DNA of 64,000 bases from CAWFKS01 sp963816435 (GTDB taxonomy: Bacteria > Pseudomonadota > Alphaproteobacteria > Rhizobiales > Rhizobiaceae). Positions within the stretch are counted from its first letter, which is position 1. Each line of letters starts with the position of its first letter. The stretch is from positions 29,515-93,514 of the forward strand of contig CAWFKS010000021.1 of NCBI GenBank assembly GCA_963816435.1, read 5' to 3'. Shown here piece after piece: positions 56,883 to 64,000 of the stretch. The translations under genes and the position numbers were made by a program. The notes under the pieces were generated by a model. The model worked only from the letters and a program-made list of their open reading frames with translations, searched no databases and was not told the origin of the DNA.

Positions 56883-58400
56883 TCAGCCGCCGAGCTTCGG
56901 AATGGCGTGTGGCGCGGTGGCGAACGCGATGTTCTTGGTTTCCATGTAGAAATCGAACGACCAGTCGCCGCCGTCGCGACCGATGCCCGAGCTTTTCATG
57001 CCGCCGAACGGGGTCGGCAGATGCCTCACATTCTCGGAATTCACCCAGATCATGCCGGCATCGAGCGCTTCGGTGAAGCGAAAGGCGCGAGTGACGTCGG
57101 AGGTCCAGAGATAGCCGGTGAGGCCGTAGTCGACGTCGTTGGCAAGCGCCAGCGCCTCCTCCTCGTCGGCGAAGGGCATCGCGGTGAGCACGGGCCCGAA
57201 TATCTCTTCCCGCGCGATCCGCATCGTCTGCGACGCATCGGAAAACAGCGTCGGCTTGACGTAGCAGCCGCCCCCCGGACCCTCGGCCTTCTCGCCGCCG
57301 GCGGCGATGGTGACGCCCTCCTCGCGGGCGAGATCGAAATAGGACAGCACCTTCTTTTCGTGCTCGGGATGGATGAGCGGCCCGACCACGGTTTCCGGGT
57401 CGAGCGGATGGCCGACCCTGATGCGCGACGCCTTCTCGGCAACCCTGGCGACGAATTCCTCGTAGATTCCCGCTTCGACCAGCAGCCGCGAGGACGAGGT
57501 GCAACGCTCGCCGTTGAGCGAATAGATCATGAAGACGGCGGCATCGACGGCCCGATCCAGATCGGCGTCGGCGAACACGATCACGGGGTTCTTGCCGCCG
57601 AGTTCGAAATGCACGCGCTTCAGCGTGTCGGCCCCCTGCTTCATGATCTGCGAACCGGTGCGGCTCTCGCCGACAAAGCCTATCGCCTTGATGTCGGGAT
57701 GCTCGGTGAGCGCCCTGCCGGCGCCGTCGCCAAACCCGTTGACGAGGTTCCAGACGCCCTTGGGCAGCCCGGCGCCTTCGGCGATCTCGACAAGCAGGCG
57801 GGCGGTCAGCGGCGAAAATTCGGCGGGCTTGTGGACGATCGTGCAGCCGGCCGCCAGTGCCGGCGCGATCTTCCACGTCGACAGCATGAACGGCGTGTTC
57901 CAGGGCGTGATCACGCCTACCGGCCCGATCGGCGTGCGCGTGGTGAAGTTGAACTGCCCCGGCGCCTGCAGCGACCGACCGTCACGGGCCTCGGGTGCGC
58001 GGTCCGCGTAGAAGCGGAAGTTTTCCGCTCCGCGCAGCGCCGCCTTGGACATGAAGCGCAGCGCCTGGCCGGTGTCCATGCATTCCACGAAGGCGATCTC
58101 TTCGGCCCGCGCCACGATAGCGTCGGCGATGCGATGGAGAAGCGCCTTGCGCTCCTTGCCGGGAACGGCCGCCCAGTCGCGGAAAGCGGCCCGGGCAGCC
58201 CTGGCGGCGCGATCCACGTCTTCGGCATCGCCGTGGGCCACGCTGGCGAGCGGCTTCAGATCGATGGGAGAGATGCTCTCGAACGTCTTGCCGGAGGCAG
58301 CAGGCACGGCCTCGCCCGCGATCTGGTTCATGACGCCCTGCTCGCGGAAGCGCGCGAGATAGTTTTCGGCCTTGGCGAGGTTTTCGTCGAGCTTCGACAT
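56883..58400 (-). CDS. hpaE: 5-Carboxymethyl-2-hydroxymuconate semialdehyde dehydrogenase
   Basis: A 505-residue NAD-dependent aldehyde dehydrogenase that oxidises the HpaD product. It has the cofactor region TPWNTPFMLSTWKIAPALAAG, the catalytic Glu in VHFELGGKNPVIVFADADLD, the catalytic Cys in SLNGERCTSSSRLLVEAG, and EIFGPVLTAMPF. The specific function is assigned from neighbours (hpaD, hpaF, hpaG); by sequence alone a general ALDH would be the safe call. It is 12 bp downstream of hpaF. Confidence 0.9.
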   Translation of the reverse strand: MSKLDENLAKAENYLARFREQGVMNQIAGEAVPAASGKTFESISPIDLKPLASVAHGDAEDVDRAARAARAAFRDWAAVPGKERKALLHRIADAIVARAEEIAFVECMDTGQALRFMSKAALRGAENFRFYADRAPEARDGRSLQAPGQFNFTTRTPIGPVGVITPWNTPFMLSTWKIAPALAAGCTIVHKPAEFSPLTARLLVEIAEGAGLPKGVWNLVNGFGDGAGRALTEHPDIKAIGFVGESRTGSQIMKQGADTLKRVHFELGGKNPVIVFADADLDRAVDAAVFMIYSLNGERCTSSSRLLVEAGIYEEFVARVAEKASRIRVGHPLDPETVVGPLIHPEHEKKVLSYFDLAREEGVTIAAGGEKAEGPGGGCYVKPTLFSDASQTMRIAREEIFGPVLTAMPFADEEEALALANDVDYGLTGYLWTSDVTRAFRFTEALDAGMIWVNSENVRHLPTPFGGMKSSGIGRDGGDWSFDFYMETKNIAFATAPHAIPKLGG

Positions 58401-58412
58401 CGAGCGTCCTCT

Positions 58413-58799
58413 TCAGGATTTGCGCAGGCGCGGATGGATCGCGTTCTTCTTCCAGCTGAGATCCGGGTCGATTTCCCGCATCTCGAAGGAAAGGGCGAAG
58501 TGGGGTGTCTCGAACAGCGGGCCGCAGAAGTCGGACACGGCGGAGAAGATGGCCTCGCCGATCCGCTTCCGGTCTTCCTGCGAGCGCCCTGCCCCCAGCC
58601 TCAGCGAGAGATCTAGAAAGGCATTTTCGGGAAGCTTGTCGGCCACGGCGTAGTAGTCGCAGCACAGCGCCCGCACGCGAACGGCGCCAATCTCGAAGAA
58701 CCCGGTGGCTAGGGCTGCCTCAAGGGTTCTCTCGCAAAGCGCGCCGAGGTCGAGCCGATCCTCTAGGTTGGCGGAGTATTCGTAGGTGAAATGCGGCAT
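58413..58799 (-). CDS. hpaF: 5-Carboxymethyl-2-hydroxymuconate delta-isomerase
   Basis: A 128-residue tautomerase-superfamily isomerase. Starting at ATG 58799 places the catalytic proline directly after Met (MPHFTYEYSANLEDR), as the mechanism requires; an upstream in-frame ATG at 58817 would bury it. The C-terminal FALSFEMREIDPDLSWKKNA matches CHMI proteins. It is the first gene of the leftward arm hpaF-hpaE-hpaD, and its start lies 46 bp from a palindromic operator candidate. Confidence 0.88.
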   Translation of the reverse strand: MPHFTYEYSANLEDRLDLGALCERTLEAALATGFFEIGAVRVRALCCDYYAVADKLPENAFLDLSLRLGAGRSQEDRKRIGEAIFSAVSDFCGPLFETPHFALSFEMREIDPDLSWKKNAIHPRLRKS

Positions 58800-58844
58800 C
58801 GCCTCCTCCCGCAACACCTTGCCGGGCGGCGTTGCATCTCGTTC

Positions 58845-58858
58845 GTTAACATGTTAAC
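58845..58858. promoter_or_regulatory. Perfect palindrome between divergent hpa arms, probable HpaR operator
   Basis: GTTAACATGTTAAC is a perfect 14-bp palindrome in the 112-bp space between hpaF (leftward) and the aldolase-like gene (rightward). MarR-family regulators, including HpaR/HpcR, bind such sites, and a MarR gene closes the rightward arm. One site could repress both promoters. Confidence 0.6.
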
Positions 58859-58911
58859 TACATTGCAGTGCCTGTCAAGCGGCCACATCACATTCCCGGA
58901 GGAGCGAACCC

Positions 58912-59814
58912 GTGCTTTCCATCGACGCCGATTTCCTGAAAGGTTCGATCCCGCCGCTCGTGACGCCGTTTCGCGACGGCGCGGTCGACTACGAAGCCTA
59001 TGCGGGCCTCGTCGAATTCCAGGCGCAGGAGGGCTCGCACGGCGTTCTCGTCAACGGCACGACATCCGAGCCGTCCTCGCTGACGGTTGAGGAAAGAAAC
59101 CGGCTGGTGGACGTCGCCGTCGAGGCGGCCGCAGGCAGGGTGACGGTCGTAGCCGCCACCGGGTCGCAGAGCTACGCCGAGACCGAGGTTCTGACACGGC
59201 ATGCTGCCTCCAGGCCCGGGGTGGATGCGCTCCTCATCGTCACGCCGTACTATTCGCGCCCACCGCAGCGCGGCCTCGTCGAATACTATTCGCAGCTCAA
59301 CGCGCTGCACGACAAGCCGTGGATGATCTACCACATTCCCGGTCGGGCCGCGGTCGACGTGAAGCTCGAGACGGCCAAGGCGATAGACGCGGCCTGCCCG
59401 ACCTTCGTCGGGATGAAGCATGCCTCGCTCGACCTCGGCTACGTCTCCGACCTGCTGGCGGAGGTGAACGAGGACCTGCGCATCTTCGTCGGCCTGGAGG
59501 AATTGTCGTTTCCGATGATGGCGGTCGGCGCATGCGGACTGATGAACGCCGTGGGCAACCTCCGGCCGAAGCCGCTCGCCGAGATGTGCGAGGCGGTGTG
59601 GGCGGGCGACCTGTTCAGGGCGCGCGATCTGCACCGGGCGCTGTTCGAGATCAACAAGGCGGTGTTCTGGGACATCAATCCGATCCCGATGAAATACATG
59701 ATGAAACGGCTGGGCATCATGCCGAAGAACGAGCATCGGCTTCCGCTGGTCCCGACGACGCCGGAACTCGAGGCGCGCCTCGATGCCGTGCTCGAACGGG
59801 CGGGCCTTCTGTGA
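58912..59814 (+). CDS. DapA-family aldolase/hydro-lyase in the hpa cluster
   Basis: A 300-residue class I (Schiff-base) TIM-barrel protein starting at GTG 58912 with GGAGGAG upstream. Motifs: GSIPPLVTPFRDGAVDY, GVLVNGTTSEPSSLT, the Tyr in IVTPYYSRPP, YHIPGRAAV, and the Schiff-base Lys in FVGMKHASLDLG. It is not DHDPS by context: lysine biosynthesis genes are absent and it starts the rightward hpa arm. It may replace HpaI, splitting 4-hydroxy-2-oxoheptanedioate into pyruvate and succinic semialdehyde. That role is inference. Confidence 0.85.
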   Translation: MLSIDADFLKGSIPPLVTPFRDGAVDYEAYAGLVEFQAQEGSHGVLVNGTTSEPSSLTVEERNRLVDVAVEAAAGRVTVVAATGSQSYAETEVLTRHAASRPGVDALLIVTPYYSRPPQRGLVEYYSQLNALHDKPWMIYHIPGRAAVDVKLETAKAIDAACPTFVGMKHASLDLGYVSDLLAEVNEDLRIFVGLEELSFPMMAVGACGLMNAVGNLRPKPLAEMCEAVWAGDLFRARDLHRALFEINKAVFWDINPIPMKYMMKRLGIMPKNEHRLPLVPTTPELEARLDAVLERAGLL

Positions 59815-60668
59815 TGCGGCTGCTGAGCTATTTCGACAAGGGCGTCTCGACGCCCGGAGCGGCAAGGGACGGTGCGATCGTCGACCTCTCGGCCGCGCTG
59901 GGCGTGAAAAGCGTGCGCGAAATCCTCGAGCGCGACCTCGTCGCGCAGGCGGCCGAGATCGCCGCTTCGGCGGAGCCGGCTATCCCTCTCGAAAAGGCGG
60001 AACTGGACCTGCCGATCCCGGATGCCGGGCGCATCTTCTGCGTCGGCGTCAACTACATGGACCGCAACGCGGAATACAAGGACGGCTCCGAGCCCCCCAA
60101 ATATCCCTCGCTGTTCATGCGCTCGCCGCTGTCGCTGGTGCCGCATGACGCGGCAATGATGATCCCGCACGAATCCGAGCAACTGGACTATGAGGGCGAG
60201 ATCGTGCTGGTCGTCGGAAAACACGGCCGCCGCATCCCGCAGGAACAGGCGATGGACCATATCGCCGGCCTCACCATCATGAACGAAGGCTCGGTTCGCG
60301 ACTGGATCCGTCACGGCAAGTTCAACGTCACCCAAGGCAAGAACTTCGATCGCTCCGGCGGGCTCGGCCCGTGGATCGAAACCGGTCTTTCCGGCATCGA
60401 CGTCACGGCGCTCGCCATCGAAACCCGGGTCAACGGCGAGGTCCGCCAGAAGGACACCACCGCTTCGATGGCGTTCCCCTTCGCCCGGATCGTCGAATAT
60501 GTCTCGACGTTCACGACCCTGCAGCCGGGCGACCTGATCGCCACCGGTACGCCATCTGGAGCCGGCGCCCGGTTCGATCCGCCCCGCTGGCTGAAGCCCG
60601 GCGACGTGGTGGAGGTCGAGGTGGCAGGCGTCGGGCTGCTCAGAAACCGCGTGGAACGCGAAGCGTGA
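59814..60668 (+). CDS. hpaG: Fumarylacetoacetate hydrolase-family protein, HpaG-like decarboxylase/isomerase
   Basis: A 284-residue single-domain FAH protein. It has FCVGVNYMDRNAEY, the metal site EGEIVLVVGKHGRRIP (with DYEGE), GLTIMNEGSVRDWIRHGKF, GKNFDRSGGLGPWI and DLIATGTPSGAGAR. E. coli HpaG has two fused FAH domains; this one has one, so activity may need a homodimer or act on one step only. ATG 59814 overlaps the previous stop (TGATG). The next gene, hpaR, overlaps its stop (GTGA). Confidence 0.87.
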   Translation: MRLLSYFDKGVSTPGAARDGAIVDLSAALGVKSVREILERDLVAQAAEIAASAEPAIPLEKAELDLPIPDAGRIFCVGVNYMDRNAEYKDGSEPPKYPSLFMRSPLSLVPHDAAMMIPHESEQLDYEGEIVLVVGKHGRRIPQEQAMDHIAGLTIMNEGSVRDWIRHGKFNVTQGKNFDRSGGLGPWIETGLSGIDVTALAIETRVNGEVRQKDTTASMAFPFARIVEYVSTFTTLQPGDLIATGTPSGAGARFDPPRWLKPGDVVEVEVAGVGLLRNRVEREA

Positions 60669-61135
60669 ACGAGCGCTCGCCCGACGATGCGGCGCCCGAC
60701 GCGACAATGCCGCAGCGGGTGCGGCGCGCCTTGCCCATTGCCCTGCTCGAGGCGCGCGAGGCGGTCATGTCGCGCTTTCGTCCGATGCTTGCCACGCACG
60801 ACATCACCGAGCAGCAATGGCGCGTGCTGCGCGTGCTCGCCGAAGCCGGCCCCCTCGAGGCGACCGAGCTCGCCCGTCGCGCGCTCCTGCTGGCGCCCAG
60901 CCTGACCCGCATGCTGAAGGCGCTCGAAGCACGCAATTTCGTCAGCCGCGTCCCGCACGAAAGTGACGGAAGGCGCAGCCTCATCGAGATTGCCGCGCCG
61001 GGCCTCGCCCTCATTCGCGAGGTGGCGCCCGAAAGCGCGTCGATCTACGCCGATATCGAGGCCCGCATCGGTCGCGAGCAGATGGAATCGATACTCGATG
61101 AGCTGGAATCGATGATCGAACGGCTTTCGGAATAG
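60665..61135 (+). CDS. hpaR: MarR-family repressor HpaR
   Basis: A 156-residue winged-HTH regulator of the HpaR (homoprotocatechuate degradation operon regulator) type. The dimerisation helix region is RVRRALPIALLEAREAVMSR, followed by ITEQQWRVLRVLAEAGPLEATELARR, the recognition helix SLTRMLKALEARNFVSRVPH and the wing DGRRSLIEI. It starts at GTG 60665, overlapping the hpaG stop. It probably senses homoprotocatechuate or its semialdehyde and binds the GTTAACATGTTAAC palindrome at 58845. Confidence 0.88.
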   Translation: MNERSPDDAAPDATMPQRVRRALPIALLEAREAVMSRFRPMLATHDITEQQWRVLRVLAEAGPLEATELARRALLLAPSLTRMLKALEARNFVSRVPHESDGRRSLIEIAAPGLALIREVAPESASIYADIEARIGREQMESILDELESMIERLSE

Positions 61136-61177
61136 GTCCGTCGGGCCCGGTCGCCGGCACGATCGTCGGCGACGATT

Positions 61178-61519
61178 CTAGTCCTGCCCGGTGGGCAGCA
61201 CCAGCAGCGTCGAGGTCGCGGACGCGACCACGCCCCGGTCACCGGTGATCTCCGCCGATGCGAACATCGCACGCCTGCCGGGCTTGTCGATGCGTCCGAG
61301 GACGCGGTAGCTCGCTGCCGTCGCCGGCCGCTGCATGGCGACGTTGAGGTTGAGGGTGGATACGGTCGAGCCCGAGGGCACCTGCGTGAAGCCCGCGAAT
61401 GCCATGGCGAAATCCAGCATGGCCGCGAGCGCTCCGCCCTGGACGACACCGGCGCCCTGCCGGAACAGCTCCCCGGGTTCGCAGCGCATGGACAGCTCCC
61501 GGCGCTCCGCATCGTAGCT
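61178..61519 (-). pseudogene. PaaI-type hotdog thioesterase, N-terminus missing
   Basis: About 113 residues of a hotdog-fold thioesterase: GVVQGGALAAMLDFAMAFAG carries the central helix with its catalytic Asp, followed by STLNLNVAMQRPA and GVVASATSTLLVL. Homologues have roughly 30-40 more residues before YDAERRELS. Here the frame crosses at about 61515 into sequence that belongs to the crotonase gene on the other strand, and no start codon with a ribosome site precedes the domain. The gene lost its 5' end at a junction that also truncates its neighbour. Confidence 0.75.
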
Positions 61520-62169
61520 TTTCCTCCGGCGCCGACCTTTCCGACCCAATGATGGGTGGCGACCTGCCGCCGCAGGAACGCGGAAAGAGCTGCGCCGAGG
61601 TGCTCGACAGCCTCATGCACGCGCTGATCCGCGACATCCGGCGAGCCCCCTTCCCCGTCGTCGCCGCCGTCAACGGGGTCGCGGCGGGCGGCGGGGTCGG
61701 CCTCGCCCTGGCAGCCGACATGGTGGTCGCCGCGCGCTCGGCCAAGTTCGTCCTGACCTTTACCAGCAAGCTTGGCCTGGTGCCGGATCTCGGTACCTCC
61801 TGGCAGCTCGCGCATCATCTCGGCAGGGCAAGAGCGCTCGGCGTCGTGCTCACCGGCCAGCCGATCACCGCCGACCGGGCCCAGGAATGGGGATTGATCT
61901 GGTCGGTCGTTGAGGATGCCGCGCTCGAGGCGGAAGCCATGCAGCTTGCAGAGAGGCTGGCGAGCGGACCCGTTCAAGGCGAGGTCGCAGCGCGCCAGCT
62001 CATCGACCACGCCTTCAGCAACGATCTCGACGCCCAGCTCGACCTCGAGAGGGACACGCAGGCAAGCCTGGCGCGAGGCGCGGAGGTGCTGGAGGCAATG
62101 GATGCGTTCGCCCGGAAGCGCCCGCCGAGGTTCGATACGATCGCGCGGCCGAAGGGCCGAGCGGACTAG
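61516..62169 (+). pseudogene. Enoyl-CoA hydratase/isomerase (crotonase), N-terminus missing
   Basis: About 216 residues starting inside the oxyanion-hole motif FSSGADLSD. The rest is a complete crotonase body: PFPVVAAVNGVAAGGGVGLALAADMVVAARSAKF (given in part), KLGLVPDLGTSWQLAHHLGRARA and LTGQPITADRAQEWGLI. About 60 N-terminal residues, including the CoA-binding start, are absent. Upstream sequence is the antisense of a thioesterase gene. It resembles phenylacetate-pathway PaaG. It is either a remnant of a deletion or a misassembly. Confidence 0.78.
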
Positions 62170-62265
62170 TTACCGCCCGGGGGCGCTTCGGTGTGCCGGC
62201 GTGATCCCGCGAGGGGCGCCCGCGCCGCATCACGACGCGGGTGCCCGGAAGCGCGGCTGCTCGCC

Positions 62266-63651
62266 CTATTTTACGCCGGCGTCGGAGCGGTAGCTGGTTC
62301 GTGCGTTCTCCACCAGCGGCGCGGGCTGCACGGTGGCGCGGATCTTGACCTGCACGTGGTCCTCGACCTGCAGCTTGGAAGACGGCTTGTCCTCGCCCCA
62401 CACCAGCGTCACCTCGGTTCCCGGCTCGGCGAATTCCGGTTCGATGACACCGAGCGAAAGCATGGCGCGTTCGTTTGCCGAATAGCCGGTCCATGTCGAC
62501 ACGCCCACGGTGCGGCCGTTCGCCTCGATGCGATCGAAGTGGAACGTGTCGTAGAGCGCCATCGGCAGGTTGATGAACTTGGCGCCCGGCCCGGGGTGGA
62601 AAATCGAACCGTAGGCCGCGGCCGTATCGTCGCCGTTCCACACGAAGGTGACCTTGCGACGCGTATCCGAGCGCCCCTCGGCGATCCGTTTCTCCAGCGC
62701 CTCGCGTCCGACGAAGTCATGGTCGAAGCCGATGATGCGGCCGTAGTCCAGCTCGAACGGCGTGAAGTAGTAGTCCTCGATATTGTCCGAGTGGAAGCTG
62801 CCGCCGAGCGGCGAGATGGTCTCGTAGGCGTTGGATTTCAGCCAGCGGCGGTAATCCGCGAGGCGCTCGTCCGTGTAGATCGCCGGCAGCGGCCGCGGCA
62901 GCCAACCCGACTCCAGCGCGTTGGTGTGATAGGCGCGCCCGCCGACCTGCACCAGGCCGTGCTTGCGGCCGGATTCCAGAAGCGCCGAATGGACAGCGTC
63001 GTTGTCCTCCCACGGCCCCCAGATTTCGAAGCCGGGCTGGCCCGCCATGCCGTGACGCAGCGCCCGGACATCCTTGCCGGCGATCTTGAAGTGCGTCATG
63101 TGGAAGAACCGCAGCTTCGGCGCTTCGTGGCCGATCGCGTCTCCGATCACTTCCATCGCGCCGGGACCCTGGATCTGGTAGCGGTAGAGGACGGGATCAC
63201 CCTTGCGCACCAGCGAGTTGTCGTCGCGCCATACCTTCACGTCATAGCCGCCGGTCTCGGCATGGAAGTGCAGCCAGTTGATCGACGGCGGAATGCCGAC
63301 GGCGTGGTATTCGTCGTCGTCGAGGTGAAACAGGATGTTGTCGCCGATGATGTACCCGTCATGGTTGACCGCGACGAACTGCTTGGCCATGTCGACGGGA
63401 AAGTTGGCGACGCTGTTGACCGCGAGGTCGCTGATCAGCCGCAGCGCGTCCGGCCCCTTGATGTTCAGGTCGACCATGTGGTGCGACTGGTCGTAGAGCA
63501 CCGCGGTGCGGCGCCAGGCCAGCTGCTCGTCGCGCCAGTTGGTGAACTCCTGCACCAGGCGCGGCACCACGGATGGCGGCGTCTGCGATTCCCAAAGCAG
63601 CTTGACCGGGCTGCCGGCTTCGGCGATCGCCTCTTCGAGATTGCTTGCCAT
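62266..63651 (-). CDS. LigM/DesA-like tetrahydrofolate-dependent aromatic O-demethylase (GcvT fold)
   Basis: A 461-residue aminomethyltransferase-family protein. Many segments match my recollection of Sphingobium LigM (vanillate/3-O-methylgallate demethylase): SQTPPSVVPRLVQEFTNWRD, DQSHHMVDLNIKGPDALRL, LRHGMAGQPGFEIWGPWE, ALESGWLPRPLPAIYT, GGSFHSDNIEDYYFTPFELD, FDHDFVGREALE and VTFVWNGDDTAAAYGSIF. Such enzymes move the methyl group of methoxyaromatics to tetrahydrofolate. The start ATG 63651 has GGGAGGAT upstream. It is divergent from a LysR gene that may regulate it. The substrate is inferred; no one-carbon recycling genes are visible nearby. Confidence 0.82.
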   Translation of the reverse strand: MASNLEEAIAEAGSPVKLLWESQTPPSVVPRLVQEFTNWRDEQLAWRRTAVLYDQSHHMVDLNIKGPDALRLISDLAVNSVANFPVDMAKQFVAVNHDGYIIGDNILFHLDDDEYHAVGIPPSINWLHFHAETGGYDVKVWRDDNSLVRKGDPVLYRYQIQGPGAMEVIGDAIGHEAPKLRFFHMTHFKIAGKDVRALRHGMAGQPGFEIWGPWEDNDAVHSALLESGRKHGLVQVGGRAYHTNALESGWLPRPLPAIYTDERLADYRRWLKSNAYETISPLGGSFHSDNIEDYYFTPFELDYGRIIGFDHDFVGREALEKRIAEGRSDTRRKVTFVWNGDDTAAAYGSIFHPGPGAKFINLPMALYDTFHFDRIEANGRTVGVSTWTGYSANERAMLSLGVIEPEFAEPGTEVTLVWGEDKPSSKLQVEDHVQVKIRATVQPAPLVENARTSYRSDAGVK

Positions 63652-63746
63652 TGTCTTGATCCTCCCAATCGGAAACGTGGCCCAGAAGGGCGGCCAAATG
63701 TCCGCCCGTGTGAGTCTCATGTAAAATTTGTTTTCGATGCGTAGTT

Positions 63747-63763
63747 CCCAAGCTATGCTTGGG
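63747..63763. promoter_or_regulatory. Perfect inverted repeat next to the LysR start
   Basis: CCCAAGC-TAT-GCTTGGG is a perfect 7-3-7 inverted repeat lying 1 bp before the proposed GTG of the LysR gene and 95 bp from the divergent demethylase start. It may be the LysR autoregulatory site or a 5'-end hairpin. Confidence 0.5.
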
Positions 63764-63764
63764 T

Positions 63765-64000
63765 GTGACCTTCGTTCCGTTCACGCTCAGGCAGCTCGAA
63801 TATTTCCACGCCATCGCGGCGGAGGGGACCCTGGCGGCCGCCGCGGAACGTTGCCACGTAAGCGCCACGGCGCTGGCGCTGGCGCTTGACGAACTGGAAC
63901 ACCACCTCGCCCAGCAGCTGTTCGTCCGCCGCAAGGGACGTGGAATGACGCTGACGGCGGCGGGGACGCGACTGCTCAACCATGCGCGCGGGGTTCTCGC
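63765..64000 (+). CDS. LysR-family regulator, N-terminal part
   Basis: The frame runs from GTG 63765 (TTG 63759 is possible) to the window edge, giving 78 residues of the LysR DNA-binding domain. These include FTLRQLEYFHAIAAEGTLAA, the recognition region HVSATALALALDELEHHLAQ, then LFVRRKGRGMTLTAAGTRLL. The effector domain lies outside. Its divergent position makes the LigM-like gene a likely target. Confidence 0.85.
   Translation, partial: MTFVPFTLRQLEYFHAIAAEGTLAAAAERCHVSATALALALDELEHHLAQQLFVRRKGRGMTLTAAGTRLLNHARGVL

Overview
The window reads as a GC-rich alphaproteobacterial chromosome, most likely Rhizobiales (Phyllobacteriaceae, Mesorhizobium-like). The grounds are: the gene order nuoA-N, birA, rnj, mce, DUF1467, proS, lolCD; a GAAC-N7-GAAC LexA box upstream of recA; the alaS-recA-icd neighbourhood; a NuoE carrying a helix-hairpin-helix tail; and families of rhizobial intergenic palindromes. 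The genus is inferred from recalled family features, not from a search.

Layout. 1-6.7 kb: end of an FTR1 iron permease, trmJ-murI (minus), a TfoX-domain protein, an AT-rich island with an exported phage-tail-collar protein, an alpha/beta hydrolase, icd, and a DedA pair. 6.7-13 kb: alaS, a 1.6 kb repeat-rich spacer, recA with its SOS box, and a LiuR-like MerR regulator. 13-21 kb: a DUF1624 acyltransferase and an ICMT-like methyltransferase, an aldo/keto reductase, a GGEEF diguanylate cyclase, an OmpA-like lipoprotein, a triple tandem repeat, and the mgtE-psuK-psuG operon. 21-26 kb: an RND efflux pump and adaptor, a YgaP-like membrane protein, and a BigR/SqrR-type persulfide-sensor repressor. 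26-35 kb: tRNA-Leu, lipB, ggt, an M50 protease, a 28-residue membrane peptide, lolDC, proS, and a candidate small RNA with a terminator. 35-54 kb: DUF1467, mce, rnj, birA and the complete 14-subunit complex I operon (all minus), plus an additional HHH-domain gene inside it. 54-64 kb: a DUF1932 dehydrogenase, tRNA-Asp, tRNA-Val, a homoprotocatechuate (hpa) catabolic cluster with its MarR regulator, two genes beheaded at one junction, a LigM-like O-demethylase and a LysR regulator running off the end.

The housekeeping part supports respiration (complex I, icd), lipoprotein export, RNA turnover, cofactor attachment and translation. The last 9 kb is accessory aromatic catabolism: HpaD opens the homoprotocatechuate ring, HpaE oxidises the semialdehyde, HpaF isomerises, HpaG decarboxylates, and a DapA-family protein probably takes the aldolase role. 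HpaR probably acts at the palindrome between the two divergent arms. LigM-like demethylation could feed methoxylated aromatics into such a route.

A major caveat is that about twenty single-base frame breaks occur in genes that should be intact (alaS, nuoC, nuoD, nuoE, nuoF, nuoG and others), nearly all of them one-base insertions. They look like consensus errors. I report those genes over their full reconstructed extents and give each break position.
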